A DNA stretch of 64,000 bases, taken from contig OZ022502.1 of NCBI GenBank assembly GCA_963989385.1, positions 12,325,001 through 12,389,000 on the forward strand, in the 5' to 3' direction. Under the pieces are notes generated by a model that was not told where the DNA came from, did no database searches, and saw nothing but the letters and a program-made list of their open reading frames with translations. The stretch is from Ctena decussata. Its lineage: Eukaryota > Mollusca > Bivalvia > Lucinida > Lucinidae. Positions 22,207 through 32,303 of the stretch are shown piece after piece; the stretch's first letter is position 1; every line of letters begins with the position of its first letter. A program made the position numbers and the translations under genes.

Positions 22207-22647
22207 GGTACTCGGACAAAACGGACCATGGACAAAACGGACCAGACAAAACGGACCACGTTTCAGAACCAGACGGGCCACGCTAGAAGACAAACCAGAC
22301 CATTAATTGGTGTCAATTAAAAGATGAAAGAGTATATAATTACCAAAGACAATGTTAAATGGTCACAAATATTCATGATCTTAACTATCTTTGATTTAAT
22401 ACCTTGATAAAGGGGTAAGATTTTCACCTTTTAAGCATGCAAATTGCTTTATTAGTATTGCAACTAAAATGAAACATGCTTTCTCAAGGTTAACGGAAGG
22501 TCTGAACGTGGTCCGTTTTGTCCTTAGACGTGGTCCGTTTTGTCCTGAACGTGGTCCGTTTTGTCCTGAACATGGTCCGTTTTGTCCCAAGCATGGTCTG
22601 TTTTGTCCGTGGTCCGTTTTGTCCGTGGTCCGTTATGTCCCTAATTC
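22207..22647. mobile_element. hAT-like non-autonomous element with array-type ends and 8-bp target duplication
   Basis: The 441-bp element is flanked by a perfect 8-bp duplication GTTAGATA (22199-22206 and 22648-22655). Its ends are inverted clusters of one short repeat: GGACAAAACGGACCA three times at the left, and GGTCCGTTTTGTCC-type copies about seven times at the right. An 8-bp duplication is typical of the hAT superfamily. There is no coding sequence. Confidence 0.85.
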
Positions 22648-22655
22648 GTTAGATA

Positions 22656-23379
22656 AGAGCACAGCAAACAAATGAGTTTTTAAGGATGGCCACATATTTT
22701 CAAATTTCAATGCAAGCATGTCAGTTACTCAGGCTAGAATGTTATATATGTAAAGTTTAGTGTTCAGTTTTTGCATTCATCCGGTGATAAAAATTAGCTG
22801 GCTATCTATTTTGTTGTATTGTTATTATTTACAATTAGTGAGTGAGTGAACTCAGGTTTAACATCCTATCAGCACACAGGTCATTTATAGAGATATTTGG
22901 AAGTTTTCAGCAATTGTTGTCACTCAGGTTTTCCATAAAAAATTCTAAAATTTTGGGACACCTGAAACAATATCAGTAATTGTCCTTAAATGGGACAGTT
23001 CGGTTTTACAATTCAGTAATGCATGCAATGCAACCAGAAGATGCAGATGGAATAGCAAAAAGTGTAGACCCTTATCAGACTGCTCCTTTAGGAGCAGTCT
23101 GATCTGGGTATACACTGTTTGCTTTGACCTATCTGTCCGAATACTTGGAATTTATGTGGTACTTACGAAATTATACCCAGCATAAATAGAAGACTGAATG
23201 TTGTCCTATCCTTAACAGAAAAAGGAAGGACCATTGTCCAACACTGGAGTTCAGCAGCATGGTGTTTTTCGACCACGATCATGACAAAGATATCGGTAAC
23301 AAACCAGCATGCCAAACCCTTGAAGATAAGCTGCACAGTAGCATATGCAGGCAGTGAACTTTCGAATCTGCCTGCTTAT
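22656..23379. other. Intergenic with a short palindrome
   Basis: At about 23066-23092 AGACTGCTCC and GGAGCAGTCT form a perfect hairpin in a context (AGTGTAGACCC..GGGTATACACT) that is also inverted. No gene is seen. Confidence 0.5.
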
Positions 23380-23632
23380 GCAAGGCTGGGCCACGTAGCG
23401 CAGTCGATAAGGCACCTGACCCATAAGTCAGAGGCCCTGGGTTTGATACCCGGTCAGGCCACATACTTTCGTTTCTCCTTCCGCTGATTCAAGAAGGGCA
23501 GTTGTGAGTTACTGGTGAAAGTATGTGCACTTAGTACTGGTTAACCTGCCCAGGAATAGTGTGGTTAGGTTAACTGACCGTCCCAACATGACCATAGCTG
23601 TTGACCATGGACATAAAGCAACAAACCAATCA
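23380..23632 (+). mobile_element. tRNA-derived SINE, copy B
   Basis: The tRNA-like head has A box GTAGCGCAGTCGATAAGGC, anticodon-loop CAT and B box GGTTTGATACCC. The tail matches copy A at 7431 (AAGAAGGGCAGTTGTGAGTT, GTGTGGTTAGGTTAAC, ACATGACCATAGCTGTT). It is not a functional tRNA gene because the tRNA fold continues into a SINE body. Confidence 0.82.
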
Positions 23633-23691
23633 ATCACTGCTTATATGCAAAGTTTGATCAGTCATTGTAAGTTAGTATTTACTGTCAACTC

Positions 23692-23886
23692 TCGATATCT
23701 CAAAGTCGAACTTCAGTCCAAACTACTGATATCTCAAAGTAAATTTTCTGGTACCAGAAAATTTACTATGAGATATCAGTAATTTGAGATAACATGAGTT
23801 GAAAAGTAAATAAAAACAGGAAATATATTCTTTAATATGAGAATATACTTTGAGATATCAGTGTTTGAGATATCGGGAGTTGACTA
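23692..23886. mobile_element. MITE family 3, copy 2
   Basis: Ends CTGTCAACTCTCGATATCTC and (inverted) TAGTCAACTCCCGATATCTC. It is near-identical in layout to 10936-11141, including the AAATTTTCTGGTACCAGAAAATTT-type hairpin at its centre. Confidence 0.85.
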
Positions 23887-23969
23887 TTTTGAGTCGTCGC
23901 AATAACTAGATTTGTTTATGGGATCCGAAGGCCCTGATTAGAGACTGTGGATTCAGTCTGAGGTCAGGA

Positions 23970-24150
23970 GCACCAGTAACTCAGTGGGTTAAGCGCTGGT
24001 CTGCTGATCTAGGGGTCCTGGGTTCGAGCCTGGCTCTATTTTACAGTTGTATATGGGGTTCCATTGCACACAGCCTTTCATTACACCCATCTATGATATG
24101 ACTGAAATGCTGTTTAAAAGGATGTAAAATCGCAATCATCCATCCATCCA
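23970..24150 (+). mobile_element. tRNA-derived SINE, second family
   Basis: The tRNA-like head (GTAACTCAGTGGGTTAAGCG; B box GGTTCGAGCC) is followed by a tail with ATATGACTGAAATGCTG and GGATGTAAAATCGCAA and a CATC microsatellite. The same tail recurs at 31985-32125. Confidence 0.75.
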
Positions 24151-24164
24151 TATGAGGACTTGTC

Positions 24165-24380
24165 TCTGTGAGCTAGTGGTTGAGAGTGCTAGCTTTAACA
24201 TTAGGTCTCTAATTGCTACTTATTTGAATCTCAGCTGGTGCACACGAAACCATATTCTGTTTATGGAAGTTCAAATGTTTTTTTCACACGGAGGTCCAAT
24301 TCTTGCACTTGCCTATGCTTAGTAATTGGCTTGACATAAGTGAAATATTCTTGAAATGGCCATTAAACACATACAAAAAT
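24165..24380 (+). mobile_element. tRNA-derived SINE, third type
   Basis: A box-like TGAGCTAGTGGTTGAGAG and B box-like TTTGAATCTCAG stand about 45 bases apart. They are followed by a tail GACATAAGTGAAATATTCTTG and CCATTAAACAC. It is more degenerate than the other SINEs here. Confidence 0.6.
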
Positions 24381-24590
24381 GAATTATAAGGTTGTAAGAA
24401 CGGATGATAATGGGAAGAACAAACAAGAATGAAGAGCATAATTTTCTAAATCGTTGTTCAACAAAGTTGGATAAATAAAAACTTTGTATGTACACGACAG
24501 ACTGAAAATGATGATAGAAACTAGTTTTAAAAAGGTGCCTTACTGCATAAGATGTGCAGTGGGAAGCATAAAAGGTGCTTTAAGTTGAAT

Positions 24591-24812
24591 GGGTACACTT
24601 CCAGGGGGAACAACTCTGTTATTTTCATTGTTACCTCCCTTTTCAATGAGGGTCAACTATTAAAGGAAAGAATTTGCTCCTCAAGGAGCAAACTCTTTCC
24701 TTTAAGAGTTGACACTTTTTGGAAAGTTTTCCATCATCCAGGGACACAAACTGGAAGTCATGAAAGTTATTTCCCTTTGTAAGAATGGCAGATAAAACAT
24801 GACTGTGTAACC
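24591..24812 (+). mobile_element. MITE family 2, copy 4
   Basis: GGGTACACTTCCAGGGGGAA to AATGGCAGATAAAACATGAC, with the hairpin GAAAGAATTTGCTCC / GGAGCAAACTCTTTCC at the centre. Confidence 0.85.
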
Positions 24813-25075
24813 AAACAACTTAAGAATTGGTCAATAAGGCTGACCAGCCATATGCATCTGCACAGTACTCAATGACATAAAATATAGGCATTCAAGCTAA
24901 GCTGAACATTGTGACTGAAGGCACCTTTACTGTAATATACCTAATTTAGACATTTGGCAATCATACCACAGTTTACGTAACTAATCCATTAATATATATA
25001 CATGAACAATAAGAATGATAAGCACATAAAAATAAGCACAGTACCGGTATTTCACCTGTATGGTCAATATTAAAA

Positions 25076-25231
25076 CAGTCAACCCTCTTTAAAATGGCGT
25101 ACATTACAACAGTTACATCATTTTGACATGCATGGAATGGCTATATTGTTCAAAATGTGTTTTCTTTATAACAGCAAATTAATGTCAAAATGCTAGGGAA
25201 CAAATGCCGTCGTTGTAAAGAGGGTCCACTG
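25076..25231. mobile_element. Small pogo/mariner-like MITE
   Basis: Ends CAGTCAACCCTCTTTA and (inverted) CAGTGGACCCTCTTTA enclose 156 bp, with TA at the right edge. It abuts a MITE family 1 copy at 25239. Confidence 0.7.
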
Positions 25232-25238
25232 TATATAT

Positions 25239-25472
25239 GAACCGTGACTCTGCAAAACCAACAAAGTAGCATGTGCATCCAGCAAAGACTCAGATCAGCT
25301 TGGACATATCCAGTCTGATCTGTGTCTTTGCTGTCGGCATGGACGTAGCTTAGACTCTAACTACCCTTTCAGCACACAGTTGAGACTGATCAGACAGGGC
25401 AGATGCCCAGGCTGATCTGAGACTTCCATGGGCACACATGCCACTTTGTTGGTGTTGTTTTATTTTCAGCTC
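25239..25472. mobile_element. MITE family 1, copy 3
   Basis: 234 bp from GAACCGTGACTCTGC to the degenerate end CAGCTC, flanked by ATAT on both sides. It has the inner AACCAACAAAG and CAGATCAGCTTGG blocks. Confidence 0.8.
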
Positions 25473-26296
25473 ATATATGAGCAGCATTGCATGAAAGTCA
25501 TATAATATACACTCTGGTGAGGATATAAGCACTTTGCATGTAATATAATAGCACTTCTGATAATGAGTATAATGAGTATCTCTAAGCAAATAAGATACCC
25601 AATGGTCAATTCTGCTGTCTGAATGAACTGCACATGTCCTGATCAGACCGATTACATGCCATCTAACATTTTCCCATATCAGGTCTCAAATGAATGATCA
25701 AAAGAAAAATGTCCAAAACCATGAGAGAACAGCAAAAATTTCAATCCGCATACCAGCCCAGTCTTATAAAATTAGTCTTATAGCATCCCACAGTCTGACG
25801 CCATGTCTGCTATATGAAGCAGACAGAGTAGTCTGGTATCAATATGCACTAAGGCCAGTCTGAGTTTTGGCTGGTCCTTAATGGAATGACACAGCAGCTG
25901 CTTACAACATTGCTAAGCTCAGTAACACAAAGACGTAGAAATAAAAATACATAGAAATAAAACAATTTCTTATTAAATATGTTTCCCTTTTCATAAGGTG
26001 TACTAAAATTGTCATGAACTTAACAGCACATCGTCTATAAAAGCACATCAGATAAAACACTGCCCATGTTAAAAGCACATTTCTATTTACCCACATCTAT
26101 AAAACACTGCCGATCTGTACCTGTTTGTTTCCATGCACTTTCAAGCAATATTGTTGAATAAATAATGATGAGAAAAATGTAGACTATCCATATCCAGGGA
26201 GCATACATGATGGAACTACCATACATTTATCAACATCGATGGAACTCTTCACATTGTATCAACATCCATGCAATGTCATGCAGTAACTGCATGACG
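25473..26296. other. Intergenic, nothing recognised
   Basis: AT-rich, no repeat family except a short CATGCAATGTCATGCAG inverted motif near 26265-26300. No gene is supportable. Confidence 0.5.
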
Positions 26297-26965
26297 TTGC
26301 ATGGATGTTGAGACAATGTTGGTTAAGTGTGATTTGATTTTGGTTCAATGTGGTACAACACTGGTTTATTTGATGAAACATTGGTAATATGTGATACAAC
26401 AGTGTGGTTCATTGAGATACAACATTGGTTCAGTATGATACAGCCATGGGTTCAGTGTTGTATGGACAACATTTGTTCAATGTGATACGAATGGTTAAAT
26501 GTTGTATGACACTGGGTCAGTGTGATCCAACACTAGATCATTGTTATATAACATTGGTTGAGTGTGATACAACATTGGTTCGCTATTAGATAACTGGTTC
26601 AGTGTGATACAATATTGGTTCAATATGATACACCTAGTAATATGACACAGATACAACTCCTGTTCGGTGTTACAGAACATTGGTTCAGTGTGATTTGCCT
26701 TGTTAGATGTGATATGACACTGGTTCAGTGTGATACCACTAGGTCAGTGTTATATAACATTAGTTCTATGTGATACAACATTGGTTCAATTTGAGATGAC
26801 ATTGATTTATTGTGATACAATGTTGGTTCAGTGTGATACGACATTGATTCAATGTGATACACATTGCTCCATTGTGGTATAACATTTGCTGAATGTGATA
26901 CGACACTGGTTCAAAGTGATACGACACTGATTCATTGTGATACAACACCGGTTTGGTGTACTGGC
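26297..26965. repeat. Degenerate minisatellite, about 20-27 bp unit
   Basis: Variants of GTGATACAACATTGGTTCA recur about 30 times across 670 bp with many substitutions. It lies 350 bp past the forkhead stop, so it may overlap the forkhead 3'UTR. ORFs through it (repeating LNQCCIT-like peptides) are artefacts. Confidence 0.88.
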
Positions 26966-27318
26966 TACACCTGTATTTTTTTTAAGGCAGATGCCAGTTG
27001 TGCATGCCCACATAGTCTGCTCACATGCACACTGTGCAAGTTTTTTCGATTTCTTGAGATTTTAGCCACTATTATTTCAGTAATCCTTGACACTGAATTA
27101 TTGAATATGTTTCTCAGTGATGAAGAATAGTTCTGACTTTCAGTTCATTGTACCAGTATCTTAAAGAATTTCTGAAGGTCACAATGTTTAAATCAAGCTG
27201 GGCTACTGTAGTCTAAATTAGGTGTATTTTGATTTATAACTTACACTTCATTGAGCTTGCCAGGGGACCTTAAGTTTTTTAAAAGCACAAAGCATTCTGA
27301 GTTAATAAACTGTTGGTC

Positions 27319-29676
27319 TCACTTCTTGCACAAGTTTAATGGGTCATCATATGGGAGTCGGTACCATCTTGAAGCCTCATTAGGAAACTGCTGGTATCCT
27401 GCTGTAGTATCAGTACCACCATACTGAGACTGGTAGGTAGGGTAACCATAGGAAACAGGAAGTGGATAGTGATAACCTGTCTGTTGCCATGGATAGTGTT
27501 CTGTGGGATAGCCTAAAGGATACCAAGGAAAACTTCCAGTTGCAGAAAGACTCATTCCGTTGTTTTCAACAGGCGGCCAGCAAAGAGGAGTTTTGTTTGC
27601 TTCATACGACGCTGAAGGAAAACTGGTGGAATAAGTGGTGAGGTACTGCTGAAGTGGGTCCGCTACAGAATATGGCCCAGATGTGAAACTTGCACCTTGG
27701 CTAGAAGCAACATAGGGAAATACAGAAGACAGGTTGGCACCATGATGTATGTAGTCAGCATTGGTTGTCGATTGTTCTGTTTCTTGCCCAGATGATGATA
27801 CTTTGGCCTTCTTTGTGGGATTTGACTCTGTGCTAGCCCGGTTCCTTTTCCTAGACTTGGATGACACTGGCTGTGGGATAGATGCTGGGATGGAGGTCCT
27901 GCCTGTTGAGACAGATGTTGAAGAGTCAACTGATGGACAATATCTTTCTAACCCCTCGGTATCTCTGTATACATCATGTGGTATTGGAGACTGTGCAGAA
28001 ACATCTAGGAGATAAGTGGGAAGACCAAAATTCTTTATGTCATCATCATTACCAGAGCTGTCTTTTGATGAGCTGTCTGTAGATTCTGTTGAACTTTCTG
28101 TGGAACTGTTTCTTCTTGGGTTTATCTTGGCACCAAGGAAATCATCAGGATCAGTAACCAGGGTTGATAGTGAGTTCAACATGTAGTTTGACGGCTTTAA
28201 TGGTAGAACAACCCCGTGATCACTTCTTGAGGGCTCACTGTCTTCTGTATTCTTTTTAGAAACATCTGGTTCATTCACTTTCAGATCTTCCGAATCTGGG
28301 GCTTTCTTTCCTGTGTCAGTTGCCACTGGTAGTTTCTTCTGTTGGTGAAGAGCTAAAACAGCTCTGATTGCCCTACTATACTTGGCTTCATCAGCTGCAG
28401 TCTCATTCTCACAATGTTTTTCTGGCAAAATTATAGGTGGTACCTCGAGTTCTTCATGCAGATACAGCTTGTACTCATGCTTGGTTGATTTCAGTTCATC
28501 TTTCTTGTCTTGGCGCAGGAAACATTCTTTTTTGACTTTGCTGAGGTCAACTTTCCAGAGGAAGCAGTTTCTTGTCCCGTCTAATGCTTGTTCATGGTAG
28601 AAACAATCCATTCTAGATAGCATATGTCTCACAGACCTCTGCCAGCCCTGATATTCACCATTGAAGAAAGCAGGAAACATTTCAGTTAGGACCTCTTTAA
28701 TCTCACGAAACTGTAGAGCCTTGGTTACTGAATTCTCAATGGCCATGATGCACATCGCTGCATAGCTGTATGGTGGCTTTGGATATCGCTTGTACTCTTT
28801 TCTCTCAGCAAACGGGTTGCCAGCTGTTTTACGATTGTCTTGTTTGGTTGTTTTTGGTCTGGACGTTTTAAGTTCCTCCCCATTTTGCTGTGTGGTCTGT
28901 GTAAGTGTTGTACTGTCTGTCATGGTCTTTTCATTTTGAGGACTTTCACCATCTTGATCTGATCTTGGTGTTTCAAAGCTCTTAGATGACATGTCTGTTG
29001 AAGTGGCGCTGTCTTCATTAGTTGACTGTGGACTATCATATGGTGCCCAGGACTGGGGGTAAGTTGAAGCCTTTGTTGCCATCTCCAGTTGTCGCTGATA
29101 GAGGTCCTGATGATAAAGGTCACTGTCCATGGTATAGTTATACTCTGGTGTATCCCAAAATGATAAAGGGTGTTGATACTTGTAAGTTGGACTAGAGACA
29201 ATAGTAGGAACATGAAGGGTCTCATGAGGCTTGGAAATGATGCTGGATATCCCTGGTAACTGTTGATTAACTGTGGAATCAGATGAAGAAGGTAGCACAT
29301 TCTCTACCAAGAAGGATGGGGATGTTTCTACTTTCTTAGTAGCAGGCTTCAGTGGCTTCCAAGAACTGCATGAATCATCGAGACTCCCATCATTGTCAGG
29401 CATGTCACTCTCTAGAGGTTCATTGTCTAGTTGTTCACTTGGAAGACTGTCATTCTCGCTGTCTGGCTGTATAATCGTAATCTGAATATTAGAAAAGGAA
29501 TTCATACTGCTGTCTTCAAGTTCATCATGTATTGTACCATTCTTGGAAAGACCATTCACGTCAACTTTGGCTTCATTAGCTGGTTGCTGCTTATCATCAT
29601 GATTTGGATAGTTGATTACAAGATGCTCATTGTCACCTGAATCATTGATGTAGACACTACTGTATCTTTCAGCCAT
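27319..29676 (-). CDS. Divergent forkhead-box transcription factor, single coding exon, 785 aa
   Basis: A forkhead domain spans about residues 297-381: KPPYSYAAMCIMAIENS (helix 1), FREIKEVLTEMFPAFF (helix 2), GWQRSVRHMLSRMDCF (recognition helix, 344-359), then CFLWKVDLSKV. Such proteins bind DNA in the nucleus. A basic stretch near 607-626 (SRKRNR...KKAK) is a likely nuclear localisation signal. The flanks are low-complexity, with an acidic and Ser/Thr-rich N-terminus and a Tyr/Pro/Gln-rich C-terminus (about 650-775), as in activation domains. The recognition helix is unusual: the two Asn of the canonical NSIRHNLS are Arg347 and Met352, while His351 is kept. The spacing and the W-x-V-D end recall FoxH-type domains, but class cannot be settled by eye. 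The coding region has no intron. The gene is convergent with CPT1. Confidence 0.93.
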   Translation of the reverse strand: MAERYSSVYINDSGDNEHLVINYPNHDDKQQPANEAKVDVNGLSKNGTIHDELEDSSMNSFSNIQITIIQPDSENDSLPSEQLDNEPLESDMPDNDGSLDDSCSSWKPLKPATKKVETSPSFLVENVLPSSSDSTVNQQLPGISSIISKPHETLHVPTIVSSPTYKYQHPLSFWDTPEYNYTMDSDLYHQDLYQRQLEMATKASTYPQSWAPYDSPQSTNEDSATSTDMSSKSFETPRSDQDGESPQNEKTMTDSTTLTQTTQQNGEELKTSRPKTTKQDNRKTAGNPFAERKEYKRYPKPPYSYAAMCIMAIENSVTKALQFREIKEVLTEMFPAFFNGEYQGWQRSVRHMLSRMDCFYHEQALDGTRNCFLWKVDLSKVKKECFLRQDKKDELKSTKHEYKLYLHEELEVPPIILPEKHCENETAADEAKYSRAIRAVLALHQQKKLPVATDTGKKAPDSEDLKVNEPDVSKKNTEDSEPSRSDHGVVLPLKPSNYMLNSLSTLVTDPDDFLGAKINPRRNSSTESSTESTDSSSKDSSGNDDDIKNFGLPTYLLDVSAQSPIPHDVYRDTEGLERYCPSVDSSTSVSTGRTSIPASIPQPVSSKSRKRNRASTESNPTKKAKVSSSGQETEQSTTNADYIHHGANLSSVFPYVASSQGASFTSGPYSVADPLQQYLTTYSTSFPSASYEANKTPLCWPPVENNGMSLSATGSFPWYPLGYPTEHYPWQQTGYHYPLPVSYGYPTYQSQYGGTDTTAGYQQFPNEASRWYRLPYDDPLNLCKK

Positions 29677-29708
29677 TGTGTGATTACTCAGTCTGAAAGT
29701 AGAACATT
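29677..29708 (-). other. 5'UTR splice acceptor of the forkhead gene
   Basis: Read on the minus strand, a pyrimidine tract ending CTACTTTCAG stands 17 bases before the ATG (boundary at 29692/29693). This suggests the transcript has at least one upstream exon at higher coordinates, so the promoter is probably not directly at the ATG. The reading frame also stays open from the acceptor into the ATG (LSNHT-M), so extra N-terminal coding sequence is not excluded. Confidence 0.55.
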
Positions 29709-30450
29709 ACAGGGTGTGTTTTACTGCAAAACCCTTATTTTGAGATAGCACAGATTTGATTTTGTGATATCAATAATTCCATTTTGTCATACCAGAAATG
29801 AATTTGTGATATCACAAATTATTTTAAGTTGCTCCAGTTTCTCCCTTTTGTAATATCACTTATTTTATTTTGTGATATCAGAAAATCCGTTTTATGATAT
29901 CACAAAATAAATTGAATTATTGATATCAAATCCATAAAAATTCTAAGTATTGAGACACATTAGTCCGAGCAAACAGTGCAGACCCTGATCAGATTCCTAA
30001 AATAGCAATGTGATTAGGGCCTTCAGTGTTTGCCATTTCATCTACATTTTTTGGCACTTTACTTCTTTGTAAAACCAGGCTGTCCCAATTTTTAGAATTT
30101 TCACTGTAAATTAGATTTGTGCTATCACAAAAAAAGAATTACTGGTAGTGATTTGTCAAATAAACTTGACGATACCACATTTCCAGCTATGGATTTGCAG
30201 TATCACAAACTTGCTTTTATGATTTCAGATGTCAGAGATTTGCAATAACATATAGCAGGGTATTTCTGTGGGTGCAAATTTTTGCAGTATTCTTTTCAAA
30301 ATGTATTTGCAAAACTATTAAAAAACTATTTTATAATTTCTGCACTTTCCTACTACCAAACTGTACTACTAACTACTAATAAGTATATAAATGAGACAAA
30401 ATAAGAATCAAAAAACAAAAGAATGGGGCTGCTAGGTAACTTTAATCCTT
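29709..30450. other. Forkhead 5' side: GTGATATCAC-rich intron/upstream sequence
   Basis: TTTGTGATATCACAAA-like half-palindromes recur irregularly between 29750 and 30250 in both orientations. The same motif recurs at 31800-31960 and 42150-42350, so this is a dispersed low-order repeat rather than a gene-specific element. Confidence 0.6.
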
Positions 30451-31760
30451 TGTTGGTGTCAGTGTGACAATTTCTTGTACCCATGATACTTCTTGAACTT
30501 ACTGATGGAATGTCACCAAATGTTTATAGATATATAATTGGGGCAAGCTATAGAGCTGGTTAGAATTTAGTGACCTTGACCTCATTTTCAAGGACACAGG
30601 ACGACTTAGGTATGTAAAAATTTAGCTAAAATTGATATATCTCCTGGGCCTTTGGCTGGATTCCCACCAAACTTGCATAAATATTGTTTTGTGGTAATCT
30701 CAAGAGTTGACTCATGTTGGTAATGACCCCATTTTCAAGGTCAAAAGCCAACTTACACATTTTAGAAATACATGTATCTTAAAATGAGGCATTTCTTGAA
30801 GCAATAGAAGGCTATTCATCAGACTTAGGTTGATGTGCCATTGTGACAGGTTGAAGACAACTTTAGTTTTTGGTGACCTTGACCTCTTTTTCAAGGTCAT
30901 GGTCTTGTATTTAAGATACCTTTTGAACCAGTGGAGAGCTTATTTAGATTTTTGTGACCTTGACCTCAATTTGAAGGTCTGATGGTCTTAGATACCTGTA
31001 TGTGAAAATTTCAGGAAAATAGATTTATCTCTTGAAGGTTTGGCTTGATTACCACTAAAGTTGCATAGATACACCTGTGGGACAGTCCCAAGAGTTGACT
31101 TCACTTTGGTGAACCTGAACCAATTATCAAGGTCACAAGCCCACCTAAAGATGTTAAATACTCCCTAAATATCAGAAATTTCTTGAATAAATGAATAAAT
31201 TATCAGATTTGCATACCGGTACATATCATTGTGACAGGCTTCAGACTAATTTAGTTTTTGCTGATCTTGACCCCCTTTTTTTGTCATAATCTCGTATGTA
31301 GGATATCTTTTGAACCAGTGGATGGATTTTCTCTGACTTTGCATGGACATTTCATTAAGACAAGCTTAAGAGCTGATTAGATTTTGGTGTCGTTGACCCA
31401 TGGTTACAGTATCACTTAGTAATTTCCATTAAGATTATATGAGCCATGACACAACAAAACCAACAAAGTGGTTGTGCACCCAGCACAGACTTAGATCAGC
31501 CTGTTCATCTGCCCAGTCTGATCAGACTCTTCGCTAAGTTAAAGCTAAAGGGCAGGTAAGTTAAAGGTTAGCTAAGGGTCTAAGCTACCTCAGTGCGAAC
31601 ATCAAAGACTCTGATCAGACTGGGCAGATGCACATTAAATTGTTGGTTTTCTTGTGTTGCGGCTCATATTTCTTTAACCAGTGGGTTGAATTTTTAGACA
31701 ACACTCATGGAGGATTATAGGGGATGGGAGATTTTTGGGTTAGTGGAGGGGCAACATTTC
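30450..31760. mobile_element. Decayed relative of the 9090-10582 array element, split by a MITE
   Basis: It shares ACAATTTCTTGTACCCA, GGTGACCTTGACCTCATTTTC, TGAACCAGTGGATGGATTTT and AAGCTTAAGAGCTGATTAG with the CPT1-intron element. It is heavily diverged and interrupted by a family 1 MITE (31441-31665). The ends are no longer clear. Confidence 0.75.
31441..31665. mobile_element. MITE family 1, copy 4
   Basis: 225 bp from GAGCCATGACACAAC to CTTGTGTTGCGGCTC, flanked by ATAT on both sides. It is inserted in the older array element 30450-31760. Confidence 0.88.
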
Positions 31761-31984
31761 TTTTTTTTTTTTTTTCTTTTTATTTGGCTGTCTGAAAACA
31801 TTTCCAGTTACAGTTTAATATACAGTTATATAGTGATATCATAGAATTTATAATGATTTTGTCATTAAACAATCAGCTATGTGATATCACTATTCAGTAT
31901 CAGTTTTGTGATACCTCAAAATCAATACGATGACAAATGAGAATTAAGATATCACATACTAGGGTGTATTTTGTTTTACTATGT

Positions 31985-32300
31985 CTCAGAATATAAACAT
32001 TTAGCTGAATGGGGAGTGGTGTTAGCCCCTTTCCAACTGTAAATAGGGTTCATCATTGCCCTCCCACAGTCATGATATGCCTGAAATACTGTTTAACAGG
32101 ATATTAAATTGCAATTCATCCATCCGTTTCATGTGGAGCATCCATGCCACAGGTCAGGGGATTGAGTGTTTGTTTAAACATGCCGCAGGTCAGGGGATTG
32201 AGTGTTTGTTCAAACAGTCCTGGTCACATGACCAGCTGGCAAACAAGGCTGCCATGCCCATATATGGTAAAAACGTTTTAAAATCTTCTCCAGGATGAAA
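31985..32300. mobile_element. SINE tail fragment plus inverted fragment of the CArG array family
   Basis: 31985-32125 matches the tail of the SINE at 23970 (ATATGCCTGAAATACTG, GGATATTAAATTGCAA, CATCCATCC). 32140-32300 reads, in reverse, like units of the neighbouring array (GGTCACATGACCAG, GCCATGCCCATATATGG). It contains a 30-bp GCAGGTCAGGGGATTGAG duplication. Confidence 0.65.
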
Positions 32301-32303
32301 CAA

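Noticed and set aside
27761..29640. Several plus-strand and off-frame ORFs (60-126 codons) within the forkhead gene
   Set aside because: They are shadows of the 785-codon frame, which has the domain and the codon structure.
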